Assembly: GCA_028707535.1 (NCBI GenBank)
Contig: JAQWAU010000005.1
Span: forward strand, 26,396-90,395
Source of the DNA: Heliobacteriaceae bacterium
Lineage (GTDB): Bacteria; Bacillota; Desulfitobacteriia; Heliobacteriales; Heliobacteriaceae
DNA: 64,000 nt
Reading direction: 5' to 3'
Part shown: positions 16,426-25,451 of the stretch, one piece after another
Position numbering within the stretch: the stretch's first letter is position 1
Layout: every line of letters begins with the position of its first letter
Translations under genes and position numbers: made by a program
The notes under the pieces: model-generated
What the model saw: only the letters and a program-made list of their open reading frames with translations
Databases searched by the model: none
What the model was told of the DNA's origin: nothing

Positions 16426-17742
16426 GTGACGAAGACGAAAGATACCAGCTTACGGATCCGGCCAGGCCGCCCTCTGCGGGGAGAAACTGAAGTGCCTGGC
16501 GACAAGTCTATTTCCCACCGGGTGGCCATGTTTGGCGCCTTAGCCTTGGGCACAACGCGGATCCGCCGGTTTTTACCCGGGGCGGATTGCCTGGCAACAG
16601 TGGCTTGTCTGCAAAAACTGGGGGTGGGGATTACCTGGGTGGCGCCTACGGAGCTTCTGGTCTACGGCCGGGGCTTGGGGGGATTGCAGGAGCCAGCGGA
16701 AGTACTTGATGTCGGCAACTCGGGAACCACGATCCGGTTGCTGTGCGGGATTTTAGCGGGCCAGCGGTTTTTTTCCGCTCTAACCGGTGATGCTTCCATC
16801 CGCCGGCGGCCAATGGAAAGGGTAACCAAACCCTTACGGGAAATGGGGGCGGCCATTTTTGGCCGGGAAAATGCCTGCCGGGCTCCGCTGGCCATCTGTG
16901 GCCAGACCGGACTATTGCGGCCTTTGCACTTGGTCAGCCAGGTAGCGAGTGCCCAGGTTAAATCGGCTGTCCTGTTGGCGGGGCTGTTTGCCGAAGGCTG
17001 GACCCGGGTTACCGAACCGTGTATTTCCCGGGACCATACCGAGCGGCTCTTGGCGGCTTTCGGTGCTCAAGTAATCCGGGAGGACGACGGTTTGACCATG
17101 GCGGTAGCCGGTTTTCCCGAGCTGCGCGGGGTGGATCTGGAAGTACCCGGGGATATTTCGGCGGCAGCCTTTTTACTCGTGGCGGCAAGTTTGGTATCCG
17201 GGTCGGCGGTCACCATCCGTGGGGTGGGGGTTAATCCCACCCGGGACGGGGTACTGGTTGTTTTGCGGGAAATGGGCGGCGATATCCGGGTGGAAAACCG
17301 GCGGGAAGTGGCGGGAGAGCCGGTTGCGGACATTACGGTAAAAAGTGCCGCTTTACATGGGGTGATGATTCAGGGAGACATAATTCCCCGGTTGATTGAT
17401 GAAATTCCCGTTTTGGCCGTGGCGGCCTTGTTTGCCCGGGGAACAACGGAAATCCGGGATGCCGGTGAGTTGCGGGTAAAGGAATCAGACCGGATTGCGG
17501 TTTTGGCCGGGGAATTAAAGAAAATGGGGGCGCTGGTGGAGGAACTTCCGGATGGGTTGGTGGTGCACGGCGGGGAAACGCTCCGGGGAGCAATGGTGGA
17601 AAGCCATGGTGATCACCGGATTGCCATGGCTTTAGCGGTTGCCGGCCTACTGGCCCGGGGTGAAACAACTGTCCGGGATACGAGTTGTCTGGATGTTTCT
17701 TTCCCCGGCTTTGCCTTTACCCTGGAAAAGCTGCGCCGGTAA
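16426..17742 (+). CDS. aroA: 3-phosphoshikimate 1-carboxyvinyltransferase (EPSP synthase)
   Basis: Transfers enolpyruvate from PEP to shikimate 3-phosphate. 438 residues, normal length. The motifs PGDKSISHRVAMFGALA, LDVGNSGTTIRLL, KESDRIAVLAGELKKMGA and ESHGDHRIAMALAVAG are all intact. It starts with GTG after a GGGGAG site, 14 bases after tyrA. No aroB, aroC, aroD, aroE or aroK is present here. Confidence 0.97.
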   Translation: MTKTKDTSLRIRPGRPLRGETEVPGDKSISHRVAMFGALALGTTRIRRFLPGADCLATVACLQKLGVGITWVAPTELLVYGRGLGGLQEPAEVLDVGNSGTTIRLLCGILAGQRFFSALTGDASIRRRPMERVTKPLREMGAAIFGRENACRAPLAICGQTGLLRPLHLVSQVASAQVKSAVLLAGLFAEGWTRVTEPCISRDHTERLLAAFGAQVIREDDGLTMAVAGFPELRGVDLEVPGDISAAAFLLVAASLVSGSAVTIRGVGVNPTRDGVLVVLREMGGDIRVENRREVAGEPVADITVKSAALHGVMIQGDIIPRLIDEIPVLAVAALFARGTTEIRDAGELRVKESDRIAVLAGELKKMGALVEELPDGLVVHGGETLRGAMVESHGDHRIAMALAVAGLLARGETTVRDTSCLDVSFPGFAFTLEKLRR

Positions 17743-17789
17743 GTAAGTTGTGGTAAGATGATTAAAAAGAGCGGTAGGGAGCTAACACT

Positions 17790-18479
17790 GTGACAAAAGC
17801 CGGACTACAGGTGGCGATCGATGGGCCGGCCGGGGCGGGGAAAAGCACTGTCGCCCGCGATGTGGCCCGGCGGCTCGGTTATGTATATATTGATACTGGG
17901 GCGATGTACCGGGCGGTTACTTGGCTTGCTTTGACGCAAAAGGTGGACCTGGCCGACAAACAGGCCTTGAGCAGGCTGGCGGCGGAAGCCGACATCCGGT
18001 TGGTACCCGGAGCCAAGGGGCAAAGGACTTTTATTAACGGGCAGGATGTTACCGAAGCTATCCGGTTGCCGGTGATATCGCGGCATGTTTCACCGGTATC
18101 GGCGGTCGCCGGGGTGCGTGAGCCGATGGTGCGGCAACAAAGACGCTTGGCCGCCAATGGCAAGGTGGTTATGGATGGCCGGGATATCGGGACCAATGTG
18201 CTGCCTGAGGCCCTGGTGAAAATATTTTTGACTGCCTCGGTCGCCGAACGGGCCCGCCGACGGTACCTGGAGTTGGTGGAAAAAGGTTTGCCGGTAGACT
18301 TGCCGGAGTTGACCACGGAAATCATCCGGCGGGATAACTATGATGCTTCCCGGGAGGTATCCCCTTTGGTTCAAGCACCGGACGCCTTTTTACTGGACAC
18401 CACCGGGCTGACCAGGGAAGCGGTGGTCGAACAAGTATTGGCTCTGGTACGGAAAGCGGAGGCTGCTGGGCATGGATAG
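17790..18479 (+). CDS. cmk: Cytidylate kinase
   Basis: Phosphorylates CMP and dCMP. 229 residues with the P-loop DGPAGAGKST at residues 11-20, and the TGAMYRAVTW and DGRDIGTNVLP segments typical of bacterial CMP kinases. The start is GTG. Its last eight bases overlap the start of plsC. The order cmk-plsC-ispH-rpsA is common in Clostridia. Confidence 0.96.
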   Translation: MTKAGLQVAIDGPAGAGKSTVARDVARRLGYVYIDTGAMYRAVTWLALTQKVDLADKQALSRLAAEADIRLVPGAKGQRTFINGQDVTEAIRLPVISRHVSPVSAVAGVREPMVRQQRRLAANGKVVMDGRDIGTNVLPEALVKIFLTASVAERARRRYLELVEKGLPVDLPELTTEIIRRDNYDASREVSPLVQAPDAFLLDTTGLTREAVVEQVLALVRKAEAAGHG

Positions 18480-19137
18480 GGTCGGGTATAATGCCGAAAT
18501 CAAAACGGCTACGTTTACTTACCGTTTTTTTCGGGGGCTGTTCACTTTTATTTTTCGGCATTTCTGCCGTTGGCAGGTAGCCGGATTGGAAAATGTGCCG
18601 GCAACCGGTCCGGTGGTTGTAGCGGTGAACCATACTTCCAACTGGGACCCGGTGATCGTTGGTTGCGCTATTAACCGGCAGATCCACTTCATGGCGAAAA
18701 AAGAGCTGTTTGGAATACCGGTGGTTGGATGGATTTGCCAAGCTTTGGCCGCCTATCCGGTGGAACGGGGAAAGACCGGCCGTCAAGCCTTGCGGGCATC
18801 GCTGGATATCTTGGCGGCAGACAAGTGTATCGGCATGTTTCCGGAAGGAACCCGGAGTAAAACGGGAGAAATCAGTGAAGCTAAGGGCGGGGTGGTGATG
18901 ATCGCCGCTAAAGCCCAAACGGTGATTATCCCGGTAGGCTTGTACAATAGCCGGCAGGTGTTTTTCCGGGGCAGGTTCCGGCCTTTTGCGGTGTGTTTTG
19001 GCCCACCTGTATCGGTCCAGGTTCCGGAGGGGGAAAAGTTGACTTCCAAACGCCTACAATCCCTGGCGAACGAACTGATGGTGAAGATTGCGGCTGAAGT
19101 GGAAAAGGGTCGGCGTTTAATCACCCCACAGATTTAA
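18472..19137 (+). CDS. plsC: 1-acyl-sn-glycerol-3-phosphate acyltransferase
   Basis: Acylates lysophosphatidate to phosphatidate at the membrane. The catalytic NHX4D motif is NHTSNWD and the glycerol-phosphate site is FPEGTRSKTG; 221 residues, normal length. The N-terminal hydrophobic stretch YRFFRGLFTFIFRHF would place it at the membrane. Translationally coupled to cmk by an 8-base overlap. Confidence 0.94.
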   Translation: MDRVGYNAEIKTATFTYRFFRGLFTFIFRHFCRWQVAGLENVPATGPVVVAVNHTSNWDPVIVGCAINRQIHFMAKKELFGIPVVGWICQALAAYPVERGKTGRQALRASLDILAADKCIGMFPEGTRSKTGEISEAKGGVVMIAAKAQTVIIPVGLYNSRQVFFRGRFRPFAVCFGPPVSVQVPEGEKLTSKRLQSLANELMVKIAAEVEKGRRLITPQI

Positions 19138-19239
19138 ATTCCCTGATGCCGTGGGAAGTATTGGGGATTTTTTATGTTTTAAGCAGGAATTATAGGATTT
19201 ATCACGAAAATAAAACCAGAATAAGAAGGAGGGATCTTT

Positions 19240-21387
19240 TTGCAAGTGTTCCTGGCGGATCACGCCGGGTTTTGCTTTGGTGTGCAAAGAGCCTTGAGCC
19301 AAGTTGAGAAAGCGGTGCAGACACCAGGAGCTGTTTATACCTACGGACCACTGATCCATAACCCGCAGGTAGTCGAGCGGCTGAACCGGCTGGGCGTTGC
19401 GGTGATCGACGACCTTGCCCTGGTGACCGCAGGCCGGGTAGTCATCCGTTCCCATGGTGTGGGACCGGTTGTTTACCGGGAAGCGGAACAGCGCGGGTTG
19501 GCTGTGGTCGACCTTACCTGCCCATTTGTCCGCAAAGTCCAAGCAGCTGCACACCAATTTACGGCTACAGGTTACCAGGTAGTGATCGCCGGTGAGGCCC
19601 AGCATCCGGAAGTGGCCGGAATTGTTGCCTGGACGGCGGGGAAAGCATTGGTTGCCGCCAATGCTGCTGCCGCAGAAAACTTGGCTGTTCGGGGTAGAGT
19701 TGCCTTGCTGGCCCAGACTACACTGCAAAGGTCTACTTTCCGGGAGATTGAGGTGGTGCTCCGCCGGAAAACGGTGCAACTTACGGTCCAAAATACTATT
19801 TGTTCCGCAACGGTCCAACGGCAGGAAGCTGCCGGGGAATTGGCCGGTAAAGTGGATGTCATGGTGGTTGTAGGTGGGCGGAATAGTTCGAACACCCGGA
19901 AGCTTGCCTTGATTTGTGCGGCGGCGGGTGTACCCACCTATCATATAGAGGAGCCAAATGAACTTTGTTCTCAGTGGTTTGAGCGGGTGTCTAAAGTAGG
20001 CGTAACTGCCGGTGCATCCACTCCCCATTGGATTATAGAGGAGGTAATTCATATAATGACCGAATTGAACCAGGAGCAAAAACAAGAAGAAAAGGTAATC
20101 AGCCAGGATGAGGCAATGGAAAACCCGGTAGTCGAAGCGGCAGCCGAGCCGGAAGTTTCAACAGCCGATCCGGAACCGGTGACCACTGAAGGGCAGGCGG
20201 CTTCACTAGAACCGGCAACAGACCCAACGCCGGAACTTGACGCCACCGCTACAGAACCTGAGGTGGAGGATATGGGCAAATCTTTTGCCGCGTCCCTGAA
20301 GGAGTTAAAGGAAGGGGATCTAATCACCGGTGTGGTAGTTAAAGTCAGCCATGATGAAATTTTGGTTGACGTTGGCGGCAAATCGGAAGGTGTGGTTCCT
20401 CTACGTGAAGTGGCGCCCCGCATTCCCGATACGGCAGAAGGCGTCGCTCAAGTCGGGGATGAAATAAAAGTGGTGGTCTTGAAGGCTGAATCAGAAGACG
20501 GTACGATGGTGCTTTCCCGGCGGCGGGCCATTGAACGGGAAAAGATTCTGCAACTGCAAGCAGTCAAAGAAAACGGGGAAATTGTAACTGGTGAAGTGAT
20601 CGCGGTAGTCAAGGGTGGTCTGCGGGTTGATGTCGGGATTATGGGTTTTGTGCCGGCATCCCAGATTGAACGGGGTTATGTGGAAAACCTCGAGAAGTAT
20701 GTAGGTCAGACTTTCCGCATGAAAGTGATGGAAATTGATTCCCGGCGGAATAATGCCGTATTGTCCCAAAGAGCCGTTTTGGAGGAGGAATACCAAGAGG
20801 CACGCACGGCGACGTGGCAGGAGCTGGAAGAAGGCCAAATCCGCAAAGGAACGGTCCGCCGCTTGACCAATTTCGGCGCCTTTGTCGATATCGGCGGTGT
20901 GGATGGTTTGCTGCACGTTTCCGAGTTATCCTGGGGCCGGGTTAAACATCCCGGTGAAGTGGTCAAGGAAGGCGATGAAATTGAGGTCTATGTACTTAAG
21001 GTAGACCGGGAAAAAGAAAAGGTGTCCTTAAGTCTCAAACAGGTTTTGCCCAATCCTTGGACTACGGTGGTGGAGAAGTATCCGGTCGATAGCATAATTA
21101 CCGTTAAAGTGGTCCGGTTAACCCCTTTCGGTGCCTTTGCGGAGTTGGAACCGGGAGTTGACGGGTTGATTCATATTTCCCAACTGGCCAACTACCGGGT
21201 CAATAAGCCGGAAGATGTCGTCCAGGTGGACCAATTGGTTAAAGTTTTGGTGCTGGATGTTAAACAAGCCGAAAGGCGGATTTCCTTGAGTATGCGGGAA
21301 GTCGAGCAAGACTTCGACGAAGAAGAATCGGCTGAGTACGCGGATGAGGAGATAGCCCCGGAAGCTGATTACGATTCGGAAGAATAA
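19240..21387 (+). CDS. ispH-rpsA: HMBPP reductase (IspH) fused to a four-domain ribosomal protein S1
   Basis: One uninterrupted frame of 715 residues. Residues 1-280 are 4-hydroxy-3-methylbut-2-enyl diphosphate reductase, the last step of the MEP isoprenoid route, with the three [4Fe-4S] cysteines Cys12 (AGFCFGV), Cys94 (LTCPFV) and Cys188 (NTICSAT) and the substrate motif SHGVGP. An acidic linker (about 280-345) leads to four S1 RNA-binding domains (about 350-430, 435-510, 520-600, 605-680) and an acidic tail. This fusion is known in Clostridia. An internal ATG at 20056 with a strong upstream GAGGAGGT could also give a free S1 protein. The main start is TTG after AAGGAGGG. Confidence 0.95.
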   Translation: MQVFLADHAGFCFGVQRALSQVEKAVQTPGAVYTYGPLIHNPQVVERLNRLGVAVIDDLALVTAGRVVIRSHGVGPVVYREAEQRGLAVVDLTCPFVRKVQAAAHQFTATGYQVVIAGEAQHPEVAGIVAWTAGKALVAANAAAAENLAVRGRVALLAQTTLQRSTFREIEVVLRRKTVQLTVQNTICSATVQRQEAAGELAGKVDVMVVVGGRNSSNTRKLALICAAAGVPTYHIEEPNELCSQWFERVSKVGVTAGASTPHWIIEEVIHIMTELNQEQKQEEKVISQDEAMENPVVEAAAEPEVSTADPEPVTTEGQAASLEPATDPTPELDATATEPEVEDMGKSFAASLKELKEGDLITGVVVKVSHDEILVDVGGKSEGVVPLREVAPRIPDTAEGVAQVGDEIKVVVLKAESEDGTMVLSRRRAIEREKILQLQAVKENGEIVTGEVIAVVKGGLRVDVGIMGFVPASQIERGYVENLEKYVGQTFRMKVMEIDSRRNNAVLSQRAVLEEEYQEARTATWQELEEGQIRKGTVRRLTNFGAFVDIGGVDGLLHVSELSWGRVKHPGEVVKEGDEIEVYVLKVDREKEKVSLSLKQVLPNPWTTVVEKYPVDSIITVKVVRLTPFGAFAELEPGVDGLIHISQLANYRVNKPEDVVQVDQLVKVLVLDVKQAERRISLSMREVEQDFDEEESAEYADEEIAPEADYDSEE
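20037..20058 (+). promoter_or_regulatory. Internal ribosome site and ATG at the IspH/S1 junction
   Basis: AGAGGAGGT is followed after about ten bases by an in-frame ATG (20056, residue 273 of the fusion), precisely between the IspH domain and the S1 part. It is positioned to produce S1 separately. The purine-rich codons GAG GAG GTA could be chance, so this is a hypothesis. Confidence 0.4.
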
Positions 21388-21409
21388 GCACAGGCGTACA
21401 AAAAGTTTC

Positions 21410-21447
21410 GACCCCGGTGCTGCCCAGAAGGCAGGCCGGGGTCTTTT
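21410..21447. terminator. Strong terminator after ispH-rpsA
   Basis: GACCCCGG (21410-21417) pairs with CCGGGGTC (21436-21443), extended inward by CTGCC/GGCAG, then TTTT. It closes the aroF-to-rpsA block. It lies between convergent genes and could serve the minus-strand gene at 21466-21966 too, though the T-run favours the plus strand. Confidence 0.9.
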
Positions 21448-21465
21448 CTTCGGGGAGAAAACAGA

Positions 21466-21966
21466 TCAGCCCTTGGGTGGCCGGGGGAAGGAGGGGGGTG
21501 CCGGGGGCGGGATAACCACTGGTTCAGCCGGGCACGGTTTCGGTGCCGGGGGTTTTTCCGTTATCGGCATTTCCGTTACAGGCATTTCCGGCATTTCCGG
21601 TAGTGGGCAGACCGGTAGGGGGGCCGGACCAGGGCGGCAATGAACCGGTGCCTCCCACGGAACATTATCCCAGGGTTCGGCATAATCATTCGGCTGATCG
21701 CTCAGCTGCTCATAGGCTGGGCAAGCGGGCGGCAGGGGACGGGTCGTGTCCGACATCATGTGCATAACCATATACCGCATATGCTGGTAAAGGTGATGAT
21801 ACATCATTTGTCCGTATTCATGCATCATGTTGCACATCATTTCCTGCATCATTTTATGCAGGTTCCGGTCCCGTGGTTGGCATTCCGGGTAAAGGCGGCC
21901 CGGGCAACGGGCCATTTCACGCCGTTCGGGATACCGGGGATAATATGGGTAACAGGTGTCTTTCAT
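21466..21966 (-). CDS. Met/His/Tyr-rich protein with proline-rich tail, unknown function
   Basis: 166 residues, no recognised family. The start at 21966 has an AAGGGGG site. Residues 1-33 are Tyr/Pro/Cys/Arg-rich. Residues 36-71 hold 13 methionines and 6 histidines in 36 positions (pieces such as MMQEMMCNMMHEYG and MMYHHLYQHM), spaced so that one helix face would be almost all Met and His. Residues 75-166 are Pro-rich with scattered Cys and PEMPEMP-like repeats, likely disordered. No signal peptide is seen. The composition suggests metal (copper) or heme binding, or a spore-coat protein; both are guesses. Confidence 0.75.
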   Translation of the reverse strand: MKDTCYPYYPRYPERREMARCPGRLYPECQPRDRNLHKMMQEMMCNMMHEYGQMMYHHLYQHMRYMVMHMMSDTTRPLPPACPAYEQLSDQPNDYAEPWDNVPWEAPVHCRPGPAPLPVCPLPEMPEMPVTEMPITEKPPAPKPCPAEPVVIPPPAPPSFPRPPKG

Positions 21967-22108
21967 ATTATACGGATCCCCCTTTAACTGATTCCGCTAC
22001 ATTTTATGAACCTGGCCGGGTAATGGTGCCTCTTGGCAAGGGGAGAAATCCCGGCATGAAAACGGTGGTGGCGGGAATAAGTTCTTATACGGGATAGGGG
22101 GGCAAATA

Positions 22109-22807
22109 ATGATGCGGATAACCAGTTGGCCGGCCGGATGCCTTTTTTTCTTACTTACCTGCTGCTTTTGGTTTGGTGGGGTAGGGCCGGTCCTGGCCAC
22201 CGAGGTGTTTTTCACCGGAAAAGGGGCGACTAATTTGGATAATGCCATCCGGCTCCCTGCTTTGGCCCAGTCTTGCACAATCTTCGGGCGGTTGGCTTAT
22301 CCGGGGCAGTATGACTATTACACTTTTTCCGGCCGTAAGGGTGAGGTTTTCACGGTGGAAATGGCGGTACCCACCTTGGGGAATCCGGAAAAATTCCGGC
22401 TGTTTTTGGCAATTGCCGGACCTGGATTACCAGTGGGTGACCATGACAGCAGTTTGTTTGTCTTACCACCTGGTGTTGGCCTTTATACGGTTAAGCCGGT
22501 AGGCAAAGAACGGGAGAAAACGGACTCTCCATATGGCACCGATTACCGGGTTACCCAGGTTTTCCAGCTGGTGGTGCCGGGAGATGCCGACTATTATGTG
22601 ATTGCCTATAATCCGGAAGGGTTAACCGGTAAGTATGTATTACGGGTCGGCCCACCGGCGGAAGCGGGGATTTTAACGGCGGTTTGCCACCCGGGGCGCT
22701 TTTTGGCGGTCCGGGCCTGGTATAATCCCGTACAGTTGTTGGTGGTGATGGCTTTGCTCAGTATGGCCGGTGGGGTATTATTGTTGAGCCGGCGGGCAAA
22801 GCGGTAG
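22109..22807 (+). CDS. Secreted membrane-anchored protein with a PPC-like beta domain
   Basis: 232 residues, function unknown. An N-terminal signal sequence (about residues 8-30, CLFFLLTCCFWFGGVGPVLA) is followed by an extracellular domain whose pattern (GRLAYPGQYDYYTFSGRKGE ... ADYYVIAYNPEGLTGKYVLRVG) resembles the bacterial pre-peptidase C-terminal beta-sandwich. A C-terminal transmembrane helix (about 206-226) ends in the basic tail SRRAKR. It is read divergently from the Met/His-rich gene, with 142 bases between. The domain assignment is by pattern only. Confidence 0.72.
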   Translation: MMRITSWPAGCLFFLLTCCFWFGGVGPVLATEVFFTGKGATNLDNAIRLPALAQSCTIFGRLAYPGQYDYYTFSGRKGEVFTVEMAVPTLGNPEKFRLFLAIAGPGLPVGDHDSSLFVLPPGVGLYTVKPVGKEREKTDSPYGTDYRVTQVFQLVVPGDADYYVIAYNPEGLTGKYVLRVGPPAEAGILTAVCHPGRFLAVRAWYNPVQLLVVMALLSMAGGVLLLSRRAKR

Positions 22808-22844
22808 TCACGGATTTTGGCCTCTTTCGATAAACGTAAGAACT

Positions 22845-22853
22845 TGGTATAAT
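22845..22853 (+). promoter_or_regulatory. Extended -10 promoter for the threonine operon
   Basis: TGGTATAAT: a perfect -10 hexamer (22848-22853) with the extended TG motif; the -35 is poor (TTTCGA-like). It is about 50 bases before the phosphoglycerate-mutase-like gene. Confidence 0.65.
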
Positions 22854-22903
22854 TAATGGATAATCAAAGCGGTTAAAACACGGAAGGAAATGAAGGAAGC
22901 AGC

Positions 22904-24109
22904 ATGAAATATGTAGTAATTCTCGGCGATGGGATGGCGGATTATCCGGTAGCCGAGTTAGGTGGCCGTACACCTTTACAATGTGCCCGGAAACCGCACA
23001 TTGATGCGTTGGCCCGGCGGGGGCGCGTGGGTCTGGTTAAAACCGTCCCTGACGGGTTTGCGCCTGGCAGTGATGTGGCTAACCTGTCCGTGATGGGTTA
23101 TGATCCCTTGGCCTACTATTCGGGACGTTCGCCGTTGGAAGCGGTAAGTATGGGTATTGACCTGGGAACAAGTGATGTTACCTTCCGGTGCAACTTGGTT
23201 ACCTTGTCCGCAGAAGCCGATTATGCGGACAAGACCATGCTTGACTATAGTGCAGGGGAAATTTCTTCGGCTGAGGCGGCCTTGCTGGTTCAGGAACTCA
23301 ACCGTCATTTTAAAAATCAGGAAATCGCTTTTTACGCCGGCGTTAGTTACCGGCAGTGCCTGGTGTGGAAAAACGGGCCGTCAGAGTTGGCACTGACGCC
23401 TTCCCACGACATATTGGACCAAAAAATCGGCCCGCATTTGCCTCGGGGAGCCCAAAACGAGGTGCTCCGGCATATAATGGAAAGGTCTGCCGCCTTTTTA
23501 CCCGGCCATCCGGTGAATCAGGCCCGGCAGGAAAAAGGCCTACGCCCGGCTAACGGGATCTGGTTATGGGGGGAAGGTACGAAGCCGGCCTTGCCGGGTT
23601 TTTTTGCCAAGTACCGGCTTAAGGGGTCCGTAATTTCTGCTGTCGACCTGATTAAGGGGATCGGCATCTGTGCCGGCTTAAAAGCGGTGGACGTGCCTGG
23701 CGCCACCGGTACGTTTCACACGGATTACGCCGGCAAGGCCAGAGCGGCCCTGCAGGAATTGGCAAACGGCCAGGATTGGGTGTATGTGCACGTGGAAGCA
23801 CCCGATGAGTGTGGTCACCAGCGGGCGGTTGAAAACAAGGTCAAAGCGATCGAGATGATTGATGAATTAGTTGTGGGGATGATTTGGAACGGCCTTGAGC
23901 AGGATGATGATTACCGGATCCTGGTGCTCCCCGATCACTTTACCCCGCTTGCTTTACGTACCCATACGGCTGATCCGGTGCCTTTTATCATGTACGCTAA
24001 AGGTGGGGAGCAAGGTGGTGGGACCAAGGGGTATGACGAAACGGTGGCCCGGGAAACCGGTTGGCTGATCACGGCAGGGCATACCTTGATGGATTTGTTT
24101 GTCGGCTAA
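22904..24109 (+). CDS. ApgM-family phosphoglycerate-mutase-like protein, proposed homoserine kinase
   Basis: 401 residues of the alkaline-phosphatase superfamily, cofactor-independent phosphoglycerate mutase of the archaeal type. The metal-site segment ILGDGMADYP at the N-terminus, the catalytic-serine region PGSDVANLSVMGYDP, and the C-terminal metal-site pieces HVEAPDECGHQ, LPDHFTPL and THTADPVPF are all present. It heads a run with hom, thrC and lysC, where no GHMP-type thrB is found. A subfamily of these proteins has been annotated as a proposed homoserine kinase on just such gene neighbourhoods, so that role is the most likely here; glycolytic mutase activity remains possible. Confidence 0.8.
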   Translation: MKYVVILGDGMADYPVAELGGRTPLQCARKPHIDALARRGRVGLVKTVPDGFAPGSDVANLSVMGYDPLAYYSGRSPLEAVSMGIDLGTSDVTFRCNLVTLSAEADYADKTMLDYSAGEISSAEAALLVQELNRHFKNQEIAFYAGVSYRQCLVWKNGPSELALTPSHDILDQKIGPHLPRGAQNEVLRHIMERSAAFLPGHPVNQARQEKGLRPANGIWLWGEGTKPALPGFFAKYRLKGSVISAVDLIKGIGICAGLKAVDVPGATGTFHTDYAGKARAALQELANGQDWVYVHVEAPDECGHQRAVENKVKAIEMIDELVVGMIWNGLEQDDDYRILVLPDHFTPLALRTHTADPVPFIMYAKGGEQGGGTKGYDETVARETGWLITAGHTLMDLFVG

Positions 24110-24140
24110 AACGTGAACAAGGCAAGGGGTGTGAGTTTAA

Positions 24141-25430
24141 ATGAGCCAACCCATTTGGATTGGTTTGCTTGGGTTAGGTACCGTTGGGAGCGGCACCTTA
24201 CGCATTTTGGAGAACCGGGCCCAGGAGATCGCCCGGCACCTTGGCCGGGTGGTAAAAGTGAAGCGGATTTTAGTGCGGGACCGGCAAAAACCCCGCGCCG
24301 TGCCGGTGGCTCCGGAGTTGTTGACAACTAATCCGGCGGATATTTTGGCGGATCCGGAGATTAAGATTGTCGTTGAATTGATCGGGGGGATTGAACCCGC
24401 CTTTAGTTACATTAAACAGGCTTTGCACGCCGGGAAAAATGTGGTCACCGCGAATAAAGACCTGATCGCCGGTCATGGTGGGGAATTATTGCCCTTGGCC
24501 GCTGAAAAGGGTTTAGACTTTGAATTCGAGGCCTCGGTTGCCGGCGGGATCCCGATTATCCGGCCGCTTAAGGTTTGCCTGGCGGGGAATAAAATCGAAG
24601 AAGTCAAGGGGATTATCAACGGCACGACCAACTTTATCTTGACCAAGATGACCCGGGAGGGTAGTGATTTTGCGGCGGTCTTGCAGGCAGCCCAGGCGTT
24701 GGGTTATGCGGAAGCCGACCCGACCGCCGATGTGGAAGGCCTGGATGCCGCCCGGAAGCTGGCCATTTTGGCTTCGATCGCTTTTAACACCCGGATTACT
24801 TTGGATGATGTGTTTGTTGAGGGGATCACGAAAATCACCGCCCGGGATATTGAATATGCCCGGCAGATGGGTTACACGATTAAACTGCTGGGGATCGCTA
24901 AGGAGCAGGATGGCCGGGTAGAGGTCCGGGTACATCCGGCCATGATTTCGGCCAACCACCCCTTGGCCGCGGTAAATGATGTTTTTAACGCGATTTTTGT
25001 CAAAGGTGATGCGGTGGGAGAAACGATGTTTTACGGCCGGGGGGCCGGGGAACTCCCTACCGGCAGCGCCGTGGTCGGGGACATTATTGATGTGGCCCGC
25101 AACATTATTGACGGCAATACCGGGCGTTTGGCCTGTACCTGTTATTATGAAAAACCGGTGAAACCAATCGGCCAGATTGAAACCAAGTTCTACCTCCGCC
25201 TTTTGGTGCTGGAAAAGCCGGGGGTGTTGGCGGCGATTGCCGGTATCTTCGGTCAGGAAGGGGTTAGCTTGCAAACGGTGATTCAGCCCCATCAGGTGGG
25301 TGATGAAGCGGAGATTGTGCTGGTGACCCACCAGGTTAAGGAAATAAATTTGCAAAATGCCTTGCGGTGTTTGGAACAATTACCGATTGTGAAGGCAATC
25401 AGCAATGTGGTCCGGGTCGAGCAAGGGTAA
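24141..25430 (+). CDS. hom: Homoserine dehydrogenase
   Basis: Reduces aspartate semialdehyde to homoserine. 429 residues: NAD(P)-binding GLGTVGSGTLRIL at the N-terminus, TANKDLIAGHG, the substrate-domain signature KGIINGTTNFIL, and a C-terminal ACT domain (about 350-429) for threonine feedback. The ATG follows AAGGGGTGTGAG, 31 bases after the preceding gene. Confidence 0.96.
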   Translation: MSQPIWIGLLGLGTVGSGTLRILENRAQEIARHLGRVVKVKRILVRDRQKPRAVPVAPELLTTNPADILADPEIKIVVELIGGIEPAFSYIKQALHAGKNVVTANKDLIAGHGGELLPLAAEKGLDFEFEASVAGGIPIIRPLKVCLAGNKIEEVKGIINGTTNFILTKMTREGSDFAAVLQAAQALGYAEADPTADVEGLDAARKLAILASIAFNTRITLDDVFVEGITKITARDIEYARQMGYTIKLLGIAKEQDGRVEVRVHPAMISANHPLAAVNDVFNAIFVKGDAVGETMFYGRGAGELPTGSAVVGDIIDVARNIIDGNTGRLACTCYYEKPVKPIGQIETKFYLRLLVLEKPGVLAAIAGIFGQEGVSLQTVIQPHQVGDEAEIVLVTHQVKEINLQNALRCLEQLPIVKAISNVVRVEQG

Positions 25431-25451
25431 GGGAAGGGAAGGGTTCAACAG

